A DNA stretch of 64,000 nt from Chondrus crispus (taxonomy: Eukaryota > Rhodophyta > Florideophyceae > Gigartinales > Gigartinaceae): assembly GCF_000350225.1 (NCBI RefSeq), contig NW_005178978.1:62001-126000 (forward strand), in the 5' to 3' direction. Positions within the stretch are counted from its first letter, which is position 1. Each line of letters begins with the position of its first letter. The translations under genes were made by a program, and so were the position numbers. Shown here piece after piece: positions 36,453-47,524 of this stretch. Under the pieces are notes generated by a model that was not told the origin of the DNA, did no database searches, and saw nothing but the letters and a program-made list of their open reading frames with translations.

Positions 36453-36906
36453 TTAGCCTGTTCCCAAACCCTTCAGTTCCAGTTCCGATATTAACTTTTC
36501 ATAGTCCGAGAGCTGCTCCGAGCTATGGTCTATTTGGTGGCCTGGGGAAGCTAGCCTTGCCTTCCTGCGCTTATCACTGACTTCGTTTGCCGGCGCCGCC
36601 TTTCTCGGCTCCCCCGGCGTGAATGCGCCCACAACGGCCCAATACCGTAGGTGGACGACAAATGATGACAAATGATACGTCTTCCGCACGAGCCAGAATG
36701 TCCGCTCCTATCCGGACCCCGCCTGAGCACAAGGCAACTATCTTCCCTCCCTCCTCGAAGTCTTCCAGTTGCGCCCCGCGTTGTGCATGAATAGCCAACG
36801 CCTTAGTTACTACCTCCTTATTCACTTCGTAATCCAGAGTCTCCAGCCTGGTCACGTCGAGGCCTTCGATCGCTCGGTAAGTTTCTCTCGGTCCACTTTC
36901 CGTCAT
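36453..36906 (-). CDS. Unrecognised small ORF overlapping the membrane-protein gene by ATGA, with a candidate intron
   Basis: The ATG at 36,906 overlaps the stop of the upstream gene (ATGA). The first frame runs T-E-S-G-P-R-E-T-Y-R... through a G-G-K-I-V-A-L-C-S-G-G-V segment. A GTATCA donor after A-E-D (about 36,680) and an acceptor ending GGGGGAG (about 36,612) would join it to the frame P-R-K-A-A-P-A-N-E that ends at 36,453. This would give about 130 residues with a charged Lys/Arg-rich tail. Without splicing the frame stops at 36,574. No family is recognised. A 4-bp overlap with the gene upstream is unusual for eukaryotic genes. Confidence 0.4.
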
Positions 36907-38813
36907 CTATTTTCCTCCGTAATTTCGTATGGAGACAACTTGCCGTCACTGCGCCCTGATTCAAGTTGCGCGCCTCGCGTCTCGTCCCTTCCCCCGCCTC
37001 TTCCTCCGCCTATGACTCGTCCTGCGGCCGCCCGAGCTGCAACGAGGGTGCCGCTTCGCCTCGACTCAATGGTATTTGTCCTTCTCCCCAGAAGCAGTAG
37101 TCCAGCTTTCCCGGCCTCCAAGTATAATCTCCCGTCGTCCTCAGCTGGGAAGAAAGTCTCAAGGTGACATGTATGCTCCCGAGTAACTAATACAGCTGTC
37201 AAAGGATGTGTCCGTGGCGTGAGACCACAGTTATACTTCGTCTGGTTCGACATCGCCAGCGACTTTCGCGTGCTTTCCAAGCTAACGGATCTGCAACTTT
37301 CCGGTCCCCGCCGCCCCAGGTGCTGGTAAACCAGAGACAACGCGGTGCCAGCTAGCAATACCAGTACCATCAGTCCAACTCCGACTAGGAACAGGGTATT
37401 GACTGTTGCGACTGTCTTACTGTCGTACATTCGACTACACTCCCTACTGCCGAGCTCCATACTAATCCAGGTCACACTTGTTTTGGTACCCTCCGCATCA
37501 CCCCGCAACCATTCTCCTCGTATTTCCCAAGCGTTTTCATTGACTAGAGCTTCGAGCTGCAGCGCTTGAAAGGCGGCTACCGCTTCAAGCTCAGACTTCC
37601 ACCTACGGGTCCTACATGGATTTCTACTCTCCTCCGGGTTTAGCCCCTTAGCTGCTATACAGATTGTGGACAAAGTCCCGACTCGGTACATTAAAATGTC
37701 ATACAATCGAGTCGCGACCAGGATTGTACGCTCCCCGGTGAGGGTAATTCCCACCTCCCTCACAGAACTCGAACTTCGAGGTTGGCTCGTTGCACTGGTC
37801 AGCTGCAGTAGCACGTCTTGTGGCACATTCACGAATCTCCCATAGTCCACCTGTATTCGGTGAGAACTCAGCGCGGCCAGTTCCTCAGTGGGCAAGTCCC
37901 GATCGTGCCTCTTCAAGTACGCAGGCTCCCAACTCGTATCCACGCAGCTAATTTTCCAATCCTCCGGCAGTCCCTGAATCGCTTCGCAGTCAATAAAGAG
38001 GACTGATTCTCCCACTGTCTCCACTGCTATTTCTATTCCCCGGTCGGCAAAGAAATTTGAAAACCTGACCAGAAACCGAGCATCTAACAGCAATTCCAGA
38101 ATTGCCATTGAGTGGTGACCACGCTTGTCGACCTCCTTGAGTATAAACCTCCTATCCCTGTTCGCGAAAATAATGTAATCATCCTTGAAGATGATGGCCC
38201 CCGAAAATGCTGAGAACCAGACGCTTTCTTTCTCACCCATGAGGAGCCATTCATGCTCGCCGCTTCCTGCCAAGATGACCTGCCCCCCGGATTGTCCAAC
38301 ATTGCCGGACACCGTGATGAGCTCCTCATCCTCTTCAGAGATGGGTATCGTCCCGTTGTACTCTAGTGAGTAGTATTTCATCGTATACTTGACTATATTG
38401 AACGACTCTGTTCTGATTGTGGGCACACTGGCTCCCGTCTTTGATCTCAAGACTTCCATCGGATGCCGCTCGTTTGCCGTCTCAAACCCCGAGGTGACGA
38501 GATTTCCAGCAGCTATGTCCTTGCTCCCAGAACCAAATTCCACTAGAATGTCGGCAGCCCCTAAAAGAATGATCGCCACAAATAGCACATACTTGAGAAG
38601 CGAGTCTCTGACGTCCTCTTCAGTCACCAGCGAACCCCTAGTATAAGACCGCGATCTGAGTTGCACCTTGTCCCCATTCTTCAACCGATGGCCTGCGCGA
38701 GCGGCCACGAAAGTGGTCCACACTCTGGAAATGATCGTCGTGAGGATGAGACTAACTAGGATGAACCGGACTACGTTCCACAGAGGGACCCCTATAGCCA
38801 GTTCGATGATCAT
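36903..38813 (-). CDS. Unrecognised membrane protein with large external-type domain, about 636 aa
   Basis: I start it at ATG 38,813 (M-I-I-E-L-A-I-G); the open frame upstream has no ATG start. Two hydrophobic segments lie near residues 12-34 and 72-93, and a third near 495-520 (L-F-L-V-G-V-G-L-M-V-L-V-L-L-A-G). Between the second and third is a domain of about 400 residues with about six cysteines and an N-G-T glycosylation-type site. A Gly/Arg-rich tail follows the third segment. The topology suggests a surface or endomembrane protein. No domain family is recognised. The frame is uninterrupted, so the gene looks maintained. A host gene or a gene of an unknown element are both possible. Confidence 0.6.
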   Translation of the reverse strand: MIIELAIGVPLWNVVRFILVSLILTTIISRVWTTFVAARAGHRLKNGDKVQLRSRSYTRGSLVTEEDVRDSLLKYVLFVAIILLGAADILVEFGSGSKDIAAGNLVTSGFETANERHPMEVLRSKTGASVPTIRTESFNIVKYTMKYYSLEYNGTIPISEEDEELITVSGNVGQSGGQVILAGSGEHEWLLMGEKESVWFSAFSGAIIFKDDYIIFANRDRRFILKEVDKRGHHSMAILELLLDARFLVRFSNFFADRGIEIAVETVGESVLFIDCEAIQGLPEDWKISCVDTSWEPAYLKRHDRDLPTEELAALSSHRIQVDYGRFVNVPQDVLLQLTSATSQPRSSSSVREVGITLTGERTILVATRLYDILMYRVGTLSTICIAAKGLNPEESRNPCRTRRWKSELEAVAAFQALQLEALVNENAWEIRGEWLRGDAEGTKTSVTWISMELGSRECSRMYDSKTVATVNTLFLVGVGLMVLVLLAGTALSLVYQHLGRRGPESCRSVSLESTRKSLAMSNQTKYNCGLTPRTHPLTAVLVTREHTCHLETFFPAEDDGRLYLEAGKAGLLLLGRRTNTIESRRSGTLVAARAAAGRVIGGGRGGGRDETRGAQLESGRSDGKLSPYEITEENR

Positions 38814-39322
38814 TGCGAGCGCTTGTGAGAGTAATGGACCTCTGTTTAGACCGAGCCTTAGCCCTATGCAGCGGTTGTTGACGGTCGAAACTGTGGACCG
38901 GTCGGGTTTATTTTTTGTAACTCCGCCGATATTAATAGTTAAGGTGTGGGAGAACGGGAACGATGAGGTTAGTAGTAGCCGCGCTCGTCGCACGCAGCGG
39001 CGGGGGAAAGGAGTCGCGAGAGCGAGGGGGATGGGGATACTTCGGATGTCGAGTCTCGAGACTTTTCACCGGCGCTGTCGGAGGGCGGTTTCGTTTCGCG
39101 ACCGATGCGAACCGCAAGTTGCATTCCACGCAAGCTCTCTCGAGCGAAGGTAAGCGGCGGTGAGGAGAAGCCCCGCGCAATAAACGAAGGCACAGTCGCA
39201 CTCTGTTGGAGAAGGGGAACTGTGACCATGTGACCATACTTTCTCTGCCTTGCCTTGTTCTACCCCCTCGGCAGCAAGTTACCCCCGAGGGTCGGTCGGG
39301 ATACCGCCCTCGGATTTTAATA
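38814..39322. other. Upstream region of the membrane-protein gene
   Basis: No coding sequence is supported. TTATTTTTTGTAAC near 38,908 is AT-rich within an otherwise GC-rich stretch and could be a promoter element. No clear repeat is visible. Confidence 0.4.
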
Positions 39323-39842
39323 CAAGGGGTGCCTCGTTAATGAATCCGACTTTAATGAATCCGTTCCAGTAATGAATCTGGGTCGGGGCTTGACTCACCC
39401 TTTTATGACAAACCGTATGATAAGAGGTATGATAACGATATGCTTCAATAACAAGGTCAACTGACCACATTCTATTCACATCAAATACTTGTATGTTGAG
39501 GAGAGTTGATTTATTACTGCTTTTTAAAAAAATCGATGACACTTTTCTGCTTCTTTTGCGGAGCAGCAGCGTTTCTTTCCGCCGTCGCGACTCGCAAGAC
39601 ATCGACCAGCTTTCCTTGAATGATTTCACTGGCACCCCTCCACTTGGCCTCCTCCACATTATTCCCCATCCATTCCACGTTCGAACAAAGTGCCTTGTAA
39701 GACCTTTCCCTTGATAAATTTGCTTCCTCTTCGGCTTTTTTCCTTTCCAAAACAGCGGCTTGGAGTGACCGCTAATGAATCCGTTCCAGTAATGAATCCA
39801 CCTCATTGGCGCACACGTGGATTCATTAACGAGGCACCATTG
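39323..39842 (-). mobile_element. Short pogo/Tigger derivative with TAATGAATCC iterons and a transposase tail
   Basis: TA flanks at 39,321-39,322 and 39,843-39,844. The ends are CAAGGGGTGCCTCGTTAATG and, inverted, CAATGGTGCCTCGTTAATG. Three TAATGAATCC iterons sit at each end. The coding remnant is a minus frame (39,750-39,514) that ends K-K-Q-K-S-V-I-D-F-F-K-K-Q. Its Q-K-S-V-I-D-F-F is a PIP-box match. No catalytic domain is left. Confidence 0.8.
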
Positions 39843-40187
39843 TATATCCGGATTTCCCGCCGGCGCGTCGAACGGATAATTTCCCTTTTTCCCAGATTTA
39901 GGGCTAAGCAAATAAACTGCAATTTCTATCTTCCCACATAAGGTCTAAAATGAAGGGCTCCTGAAGCCGCCATCTCCCCTCTATCTAGCACACACAAGGT
40001 TCTGCTGCGACAACCTCAATACTCTGGGAGCTAGTAACCTTTGAAAAAAACGGCCTTAGTCCGATGTGTGAGTCGGTCCAACGTTCTCAAAAATCATCCC
40101 AAAAAGCCACAACATCACACAGTTATCAATGAGAGCCTGGCTTCTCATTGAGGTTTTTGTGAGGTTTTGTGAAAATGTGTGAGAATC
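39843..40187. other. Unannotated flank left of the young Gypsy element
   Basis: No gene is seen. Short palindromic text such as AATGAGAGCCTGGCTTCTCATT (arms of about 8 bp) is present at about 40,129-40,150. Confidence 0.4.
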
Positions 40188-40459
40188 TGTGAGATATTTT
40201 TAGGGAAATATTTGCATTTTACTGTAGAGGGAGATTTTATTCTGTAGACCGAGATTTTATTTGAATTTTAGAGAAGCGCACGCGTACGGCCCGGCGGAAT
40301 CCGGGCCGGACGCGTGGACGCTTCTGGAAGGAATTTCATAGAAATAAAAGAGAGAGGGTGACGGGCGCTGCGGGGAGAAAGGGGGGGGACACCACTCGGC
40401 GAACCCTCACCACGAACGGCACGCTCCCCAGAACCGCCTCCCCCATTTCACCGACAACA
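40188..40459 (+). repeat. Young Gypsy 5' LTR
   Basis: This 272-bp LTR runs from TGTGAGATATTTTTAGGG to CCGACAACA. No difference from the 3' copy was found by eye. It contains a GC palindrome (CCCGGCGGAATCCGGGCCGG) and AATAAAAGAGAG. Confidence 0.95.
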
Positions 40460-43400
40460 TGGTACTCTTGTGGAGGGCCGACGCAGACACAAGTGCGGGC
40501 CCTAACCCTGTTACCTACGATGGGTCGAACGGGTCAGATGTTTCCAAGTTTCTGTTCGTATACGAGAACATCATTATGCGCGGCAAGCCTGACGAGGAGA
40601 AGGCAGGAGCTATTCTATGTCACCTCGAGGGTGCCGCGTTCGACTATTACTATGAAACGTATAGTCATAATGGGAGTCTGACCGAGGCCGCCAGTAACTG
40701 GGACGGTGTGAAGAGCGCCCTGTCTGACCGTTTTACGGAGGCACCGAGGCCAGAAGAAAACATCCAGAAGGCTATGAGTTGCCGACTGGATGGTAAGAAC
40801 TTGCTTACTTCGATGGATGAAATGGACAAGCTCTACAGGAGGGCTGGTTTCAACGACGAGGCAAAGTACGGCTTGCTTCGCAATGCCGTAATGGCACATT
40901 TGGATGTTGCTCAGTTCGCGATCTATCGTTCTCCGACGACGTACGAAGAACTGATGAAGACCGTGAAGGACTTTGCTGCAGGCCGTGACGCCTTCAAGGC
41001 GGCGAAAACTGCTGCGCAGTCCGTTGAACCTGTGACGCCCAAGCGCGTACTGGTGCGTTCTGATGTGGATCCTCGACAGGAAAAGCTGGAGAACAAGGTA
41101 GACGCCATCACCAACCAGCTGGCGGAACTGTCACTGATGATGAAGAAACGACAGACTTCAGGGGACAGTGATACGAGTTGGACATGTTCCTATTGCAAGG
41201 AACCAGGGCATTCAGCGACTCGTTGTCGTTCCAACCCACACCGTGATACTCGTTGCCCAACGTGTGGGAAGATTGGACACACGACGGAGACTTGCTGGTC
41301 CCGCTTTGCTAGAAAGAATGTGGCTCATGCACGTCCTCAAGGTAACGCTGGCGCAGGAAGCGCTTATGGCCCCAAAGCAGGCGGTTCTGCCAACGACGCC
41401 GGTGACAAGGCCACCAGAGACTCGAAGCAAGTCACGGTCATAACTGAGACCACCAAGGGAGAATTGGTGGCAGCTACGAAACGCAACGCCGAAGGAGAGG
41501 CCTTGCCGAAGCAGTCGAAGAACCGTGAAGAAGTTTCGATCCCGAGGCTGCTGAATCCCACTCCAGTAGCTCCTAGGGGAACTATCCCCTGGAATGAGCC
41601 GCTGAGAGTGCCGAGAGTGAAGCCTGCACGCCAGAAGAAGAAGAATGTTTCAAAGAAGGCGGCACTCCAGGAGCACGTCGGCAAGTACAACGTCGTGTCA
41701 GAGCTGGCGAATGCGCCGTCTGGTCTAACATTTGGACAACTTGTCCGTGGAGACGCTGAAGGAGCAAGGAAGGAGATGAAGCGCCTTCTATCCAGGAGAT
41801 TGGGGCGTTCTCGCGGGTTTGCGGGCCACACGGATGTCTTCCCGAGGCGTCTTCGGGTAGTTACTGTTCAAGTTTATGGAACTGATGCTCAAGCACTACT
41901 GGATTCGGGTGCGGTGCCGAACATCATGTCGCCGCACCTCATGAGGAGACTTTCTCTGACGCCAGAGAGTACGAAGAAACACATCACTGTGGCAGATGGG
42001 AAGAGCTCCCCTTGTGTTGGATCACTGCGCCAGGTCCCCGTCTCGTTTGGGGGACTGGTGAGCATGATGGACTTCCTTGTCGTTACGGGAACACCGTACG
42101 ACGTCATCGTGGGGATGCCGTCGTTAGAGGAGCTCCAAACGTGCATTGATTTGGGGCAACAGCATGTCCAAGTAACTGTGGGTGATGAGACGATTCGACT
42201 AAGTCTTGAGATGGATGAAAACCATAAGAAGCCTGGATCCGCTACCGACAGTGAGGACTTCACGTCAGACTCGGGGGCCGTGCCGGCTGACTCGACTGAC
42301 ACGGATGAAGACTTCGTCCTTTCGCTGCGTGAAAGGGTGCCATTTGAACCAGACCTTGCCTGGGCGGGAGCAGTCACTGAGGACGAAGATCCTCATGCTG
42401 GACTTCCGGACCTAGCTGGGGAAGGCTCAGAGTACGAGCCGGCGGATGAGAAAGAGAAGAAAGATGAGAAGGAGGAACTTCTCATGTCTAAGCTGAGCCA
42501 TATCAGCAGAGAGAACGCCGACCGCATAATGTGTTCTATCAAGAGTATGGAAATAGCTGCATGGTCTTCGGACGACCTCAGGCCGGCGGCTGTCCCTGTG
42601 TCACATTCGTTTGAGTTAAATGACGACAGACCCATTTCGCACGCCGTTCGGAGGCTCCCTCCGAGACACAACGCGGTAGTGCGTGAGGAGATCGAGAAGA
42701 TGCAGAAAGCAGGGATCATTACCCCTCTGTAGCCCCTTGGTCGTTTCCGGTCGTCATCGCAACGAAAAAGGACGGGAAAAGTCGCTTCTGTGTTGACTAC
42801 CGCGGGCTTAACCGCGTGATGAAGGCCGACAAGTGGCCGTTGCCTAAAATGGAAGAGATATTCGACGACCTTGAAGGAAGCAAAGTATTCACTACCCTGG
42901 ACTTGTTCTCGGATTATTCGCAAGTGTGGATGGCTTCATGGTGCAAAGAACAGACGACCTTTGTCTGTCGGTACGGGACCTTTCAATTTGAAGTGATGCC
43001 ATTCGGGCTCATGAACGCTCCTTCAACGTTTCAAAGGATGATGGATGGCGTATTAAGAGACCTGCCATTCGTTCGAGTATACCTTGATGACGTGGTCATC
43101 TTTTCAAAGTCCTTGGCCGTCCATGTTGGCCACTTAATTGAAGTGTTCGAGCTGATTGCTCGCAGTGGATTGAAGTTGAAGCTTGCGAAGTGTTCCTTCG
43201 CGCAATCACAGACCAGGCTATTGCGGCACGTCATCGGAAAGAAAGGGATTGAGGTGGATCCAGAGAAGACATCGATCATTTGGGACACCCCCGAGCCGCG
43301 CACCAAGACAGAGTTACGAAGCTTCCTTGGACTAGCGGGGTATTACCGCCGATTTATCCCTAAGTTCGCAGAAGTCTCTGCATCGTTGCATGCTGCTACT

Positions 43401-45185
43401 TCTACCAAAGTCGAATTTGAATTTACGGAAGAGATGCGGACCGCCTTCCAGGAGTTGAAGAAGAGGGTGACTTCTCCTCCGCTGTTGGCGCTCCCGAAGT
43501 TTGACGAACCCTTCGTGGTCGAGACAGATGCATCCAACATGGCAGTGGGAGCAGTTCTGGCTCAGAGGAAGGAAGACAAGAAGGTTCACCCGATACAATA
43601 CGCCAGCAGGACGATGACGGAGACTGAGAAGAAGTACCCCACCTGTGAGAGAGAGGCGTTAGCGGTGATCTTCGCGCTAAAGAAATTTCGGGTGTATTTG
43701 CTCTCAACGCAAAAGTTCAAGTTGATTACGGATCACCAAGCGCTTCAGTATGCGTTCAAAAAGAAGGACATCCACGGTAGACTTGCCCGTTGGTTGGATT
43801 TCCTGGCGGAGTACGAATTCGAGATATTGTACCGCCCCGGCTCAAAGAATTGTGCCGCTGACTTTCTCTCGCGTATACGAAAAGACGATGGCAGGCGCGA
43901 GGAGGATGAGGGGGACCTGGTATGTGCTGCCGCTTTTGCGAAAGGAGATATACTGGAAGACATGGAACCTCATGTGCGGGACACGTACCGTTATCTCGAA
44001 GGAGAAGAGATGGTTGAGCAAGATGCTGCGCAGAGGCGCAGAATCAAGAAGAACTCCAGGCGGTTCCTCGCCTGGAACGGAAGGCTGTTTCGCAGGATGA
44101 AGAATGGGATCAGAACAATCCCTTCTCGGGGGACTCGACTGCAGATATTGCGGTCGCTGCATGACGACATTGGCCACTGGGACGCTACAGCTACGAAGCA
44201 GTTCGTCCTTGACAGGTACTGGTGGCCTGGAGTTCATGGTGATATCTACGCCTACGTTCGTGGATGCGAAGGCTGCCAAAAGGCTGCGCCTATCCCGACG
44301 TACAAAAGCACGGCGGTGATACCAGTCTCTCAGCTCTTTGAGACATTCTCGATAGACTTTGCGGGACCCCTTCCCAAGACGAAAAACGGAAAACGTTACA
44401 TCCTGATAGCGGTCGAACATCTGACTGGTTGGCCCCTGGCTTGGGCAACCGAGACCGCTACGTCTGCGGAAGTTGTCAAGTTCGTGGAGGAGGAGATCAT
44501 CCATTCGTTTGGTCCCCCTCGGACCATAGTCTCGGATAACGCAACATGTTTCAGCGCGACAGCGTTGAAGAACTTCATGGTACAACAGGGAATTTCATGG
44601 AAACCGGTCCTCGCCTATGCTCCTATGTCCAACGGAAAAGCGGAGCGTATGGTCGGGACCATCAAGCGTTCAATTCGGAAGACTCTGTTGGGACAGGGCG
44701 CCGCTAGCCACAAGTGGGAATCAGCGCTGAAGCAGATCCTGTACGGATACCGCCGACGCCGGCTGTCGGACGGGTTCTCCCCGTTTGAGCTGATGTATGG
44801 AGTAAAGCCGCCCGCGCAACCCCAGACCGAACTGAACCAAATCCGGTGGGGCGGCGTTGAGACGCGCAACTTGGAACTGTTAGCGACGCTCGCGCTCCGA
44901 TCGACGAGGGCGGCTAAACAGTTGGAAAAGAGGAGCAAGAGAATGACGGTTGTGTCGCCACGCCAGTTCGACGTACACGATCAAGTTCTGGTTGCCCGAG
45001 GAGCAGCCTTGGGAGGGCTACGGAAGTGGCCTTTAGGAGAATCGAAGTACTACGGCCCCTGCAGGGTAGTACGGGCAAAGCACCCGCGGTACACACTCGT
45101 GTCGCCGGGTTTGCGTTACAGTCGACGGGATATCCACGCACGACGTTTAGTCCCTTTTATTCAGAAACCCGCACATCTTATGTAG

Positions 45186-46500
45186 ATGTGATGCATGGGG
45201 GAACTGCCCCATGGACTGGTACGGGGATGACTACGAGGAGTAGGAGGACAGAGACGATTTAGTTGAGAAACATCGCTGGGATTGGACTCTCTGTGCGTTT
45301 TAAAGTCTGTGAGAAGGGTTGTTGAGGGTTACGGAAAGAGTCGAAATGAGACTTCAACGGGAGTCAAGGTTGTCCGATGGAGAGGGGGCAATGTGCATTC
45401 TAGCGGAATGAGGAAAGAGGAGGCCGTTCGATCAAGGAACGTCGATGATATAGGAGTTACTGTGACACAAGGGCTGGCATTGTGAGCTGTGAGGGCGGCG
45501 GAATGGTCGGAACGACTACAGAAGACGTCTACATGCAGGGCGCGTCGGTGTATATGCGGCTGAGAGACACTGGAACTACGGCAGCGTATGATTCAAATGG
45601 ATTAGTGCATAATTCATGCGTGAGTTGGTGAATCTCTGACCGCATGCAGCCTTGCATGCGAGCCACAGGTCGTAGGCTTGATCAGTTGATACGGCCGTCA
45701 CGTAAATGACGAGTTTGTCGAGCCAAAGGGCGATGAAAGCATGCCCAACTTGTTTCTCGATCTGGTTCTGGAAACCTTTCACTGGGAGTCAGGCCTGGGA
45801 GTAGCCGTTGAGGATGGTAAGTCGTCTTGGTCCACGAAAAATGACATAATCCACTCGAGGTTACAGTTAGCCGGTTATCGTAAGACGGTGGTTGCTAATT
45901 TCTCCGGTACGAAACGAACGCGGCCGAAGGCTCAGGCGACGCGGAAACCACGCGGCCTGAGGCAAAGGCGACGCGAGACGAACGCTGGCCGCCTTGCTAC
46001 CAAGCGCAAGATGTTGGACTTTCCCGCCAGTGGAAGCCCTTGCCGTCTGCCTGGTCCGAGCCATGTCGCACAGAGAGTACCGCCCGAAGGACCACAGACC
46101 TCTCGTGCGTGGCTCGGAACGCGGCGCGTTTCAACGAAGTCCCGAAACGGGAACAACGAGAAACGGAGGCTCAGGCGACGCGGAGACCACGCGGCCTGAG
46201 GCTCAGACGGCGTGGGATGGTTAACGGCCGGAGGCCCGGGAGACGCGGAGACCACGCGACCCGGGGCTACGGTGACGCTGACCGCGAAAACCACAAGTTT
46301 GGGCGACGCGGAGACCACACCGCCCGAAGTTGAGGTTGAAGTGCCGGAGGCAGCGCGAGAAAGAAGCGATGCGGGCGTAGTCGGTGCGGTGGAAGGTGGA
46401 GAGACGGTGGCCGGGGGGGCCAAAGCGGTTACGCAAGGAAGCGGGGCCAGTATATTTACGTGCAACGGCAGCCCCGTGGTCTGCCCTGACGAGGGGGTCA
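45186..46500. other. 1.3-kb 3' non-coding region of the young Gypsy element with imperfect repeats
   Basis: The motif GGCGACGCGG(A/G)(A/G)ACCAC or a close variant recurs near 45,936, 46,176, 46,239 and 46,297, often followed by GCGGCCTGAGGC. The open frames here carry repeated G-D-A-E-T-T but no family domain. Confidence 0.6.
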
Positions 46501-46772
46501 TGTGAGATATTTTTAGGGAAATATTTGCATTTTACTGTAGAGGGAGATTTTATTCTGTAGACCGAGATTTTATTTGAATTTTAGAGAAGCGCACGCGTAC
46601 GGCCCGGCGGAATCCGGGCCGGACGCGTGGACGCTTCTGGAAGGAATTTCATAGAAATAAAAGAGAGAGGGTGACGGGCGCTGCGGGGAGAAAGGGGGGG
46701 GACACCACTCGGCGAACCCTCACCACGAACGGCACGCTCCCCAGAACCGCCTCCCCCATTTCACCGACAACA
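46501..46772 (+). repeat. Young Gypsy 3' LTR
   Basis: This is the same 272 bp as the 5' LTR, followed by the GAATC target duplication. Confidence 0.95.
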
Positions 46773-46943
46773 GAATCACACTGAGGTCGGAGACCGCTGA
46801 AGCGTAGGGGGAACTCTCGAGCGCGTAGGGGGAACTCTCGAACGCTGAGAAAATTCACACGCGTCAGGTGCGTTTCTTACACAATGAGAATTTCACGCCC
46901 TTTTCCGGGGAAATTTTTCATTACTGCTAGATTTAATGAAATA

Positions 46944-47449
46944 CAGGGGTGGACCCGCAATAGTGCCGCTTTCATTATTGCCACCCTCGAATTAGTGCCG
47001 CCAAAACCGGCAGACACGGGTCTGCCACGTTTCATACACGACGTCGTCATCGCCCACTCATCGCCTCAGCTCAATTGGTGATGGCACCCCACTCAAAGAC
47101 CCTAACATGATTCCTGAAAAGATCGCCAAAGCGATTGTGTGGCAGAAGACGAGAGTGAAATTACGGAGAGGCGGGCTGTACCGAGTGCTGTAGTGCTAGC
47201 AAGGTTGTTTGGGTCTTTGGAGAGTCTGGGTGTGGAGGGCGATGTGATCAATGCCTTATCGCACTTGAGGTCCGCAAAACGAGCTTTTCTAGAAGCTAGG
47301 CAGCAGAGACAGGGTCAAAGGCAACAACAGCAGACTCTAATAACAGAGTTCTGGCCGTGTAGTGGTTCTGCCATCTGATTGTGCCGCTCCGAGTCAGTGC
47401 CGTATTATTAGTACTTACACGGGGCGGCACTAATGCGTAGGGTCCACTG
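46944..47449 (+). mobile_element. Short pogo/Tigger derivative with TAGTGCCGC iterons and a transposase tail
   Basis: TA flanks at 46,942-46,943 and 47,450-47,451. The ends are CAGGGGTGGACCCGCAATAG and, inverted, CAGTGGACCCTACGCATTAG. Three TAGTGCCGC-like iterons lie at each end. The coding remnant (47,139-47,378, +) is a Gln/Arg-rich 79-codon frame whose Q-T-L-I-T-E-F-W fits the PIP-box pattern near its C-terminus. Confidence 0.75.
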
Positions 47450-47524
47450 TAGGAGGAAGCCAGCAGTTTACTGTACGTAAATCGCAATGGTGGGATTGCT
47501 TTATAAATTGTACATATTGTTGTA

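Larger units (their letters stand above)
40188..46772 (+). mobile_element. Ty3/Gypsy LTR retrotransposon, young, looks nearly whole
   Basis: The 6,585-bp element has 272-bp LTRs that look identical and a perfect 5-bp target duplication GAATC (40,183-40,187 and 46,773-46,777). Parts: gag-protease frame (about 40.46-42.7 kb) with two CCHC zinc knuckles and a D-S-G protease box, and pol frame (about 42.7-45.2 kb) with reverse transcriptase (Y-L-D-D), RNase H and integrase with an HHCC finger and DDE core. The two frames are offset, as in many members of the family that use programmed frameshifting, so it may be whole or have about one break. A TGG at the 5' LTR end could start the primer-binding site. 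Identical LTRs imply very recent insertion. Confidence 0.95.

Noticed and set aside
46212-46505. 97-codon frame with repeated G-D-A-E-T-T
   Set aside because: The repeats follow from DNA repeats in the Gypsy 3' region, and the frame runs into the LTR.
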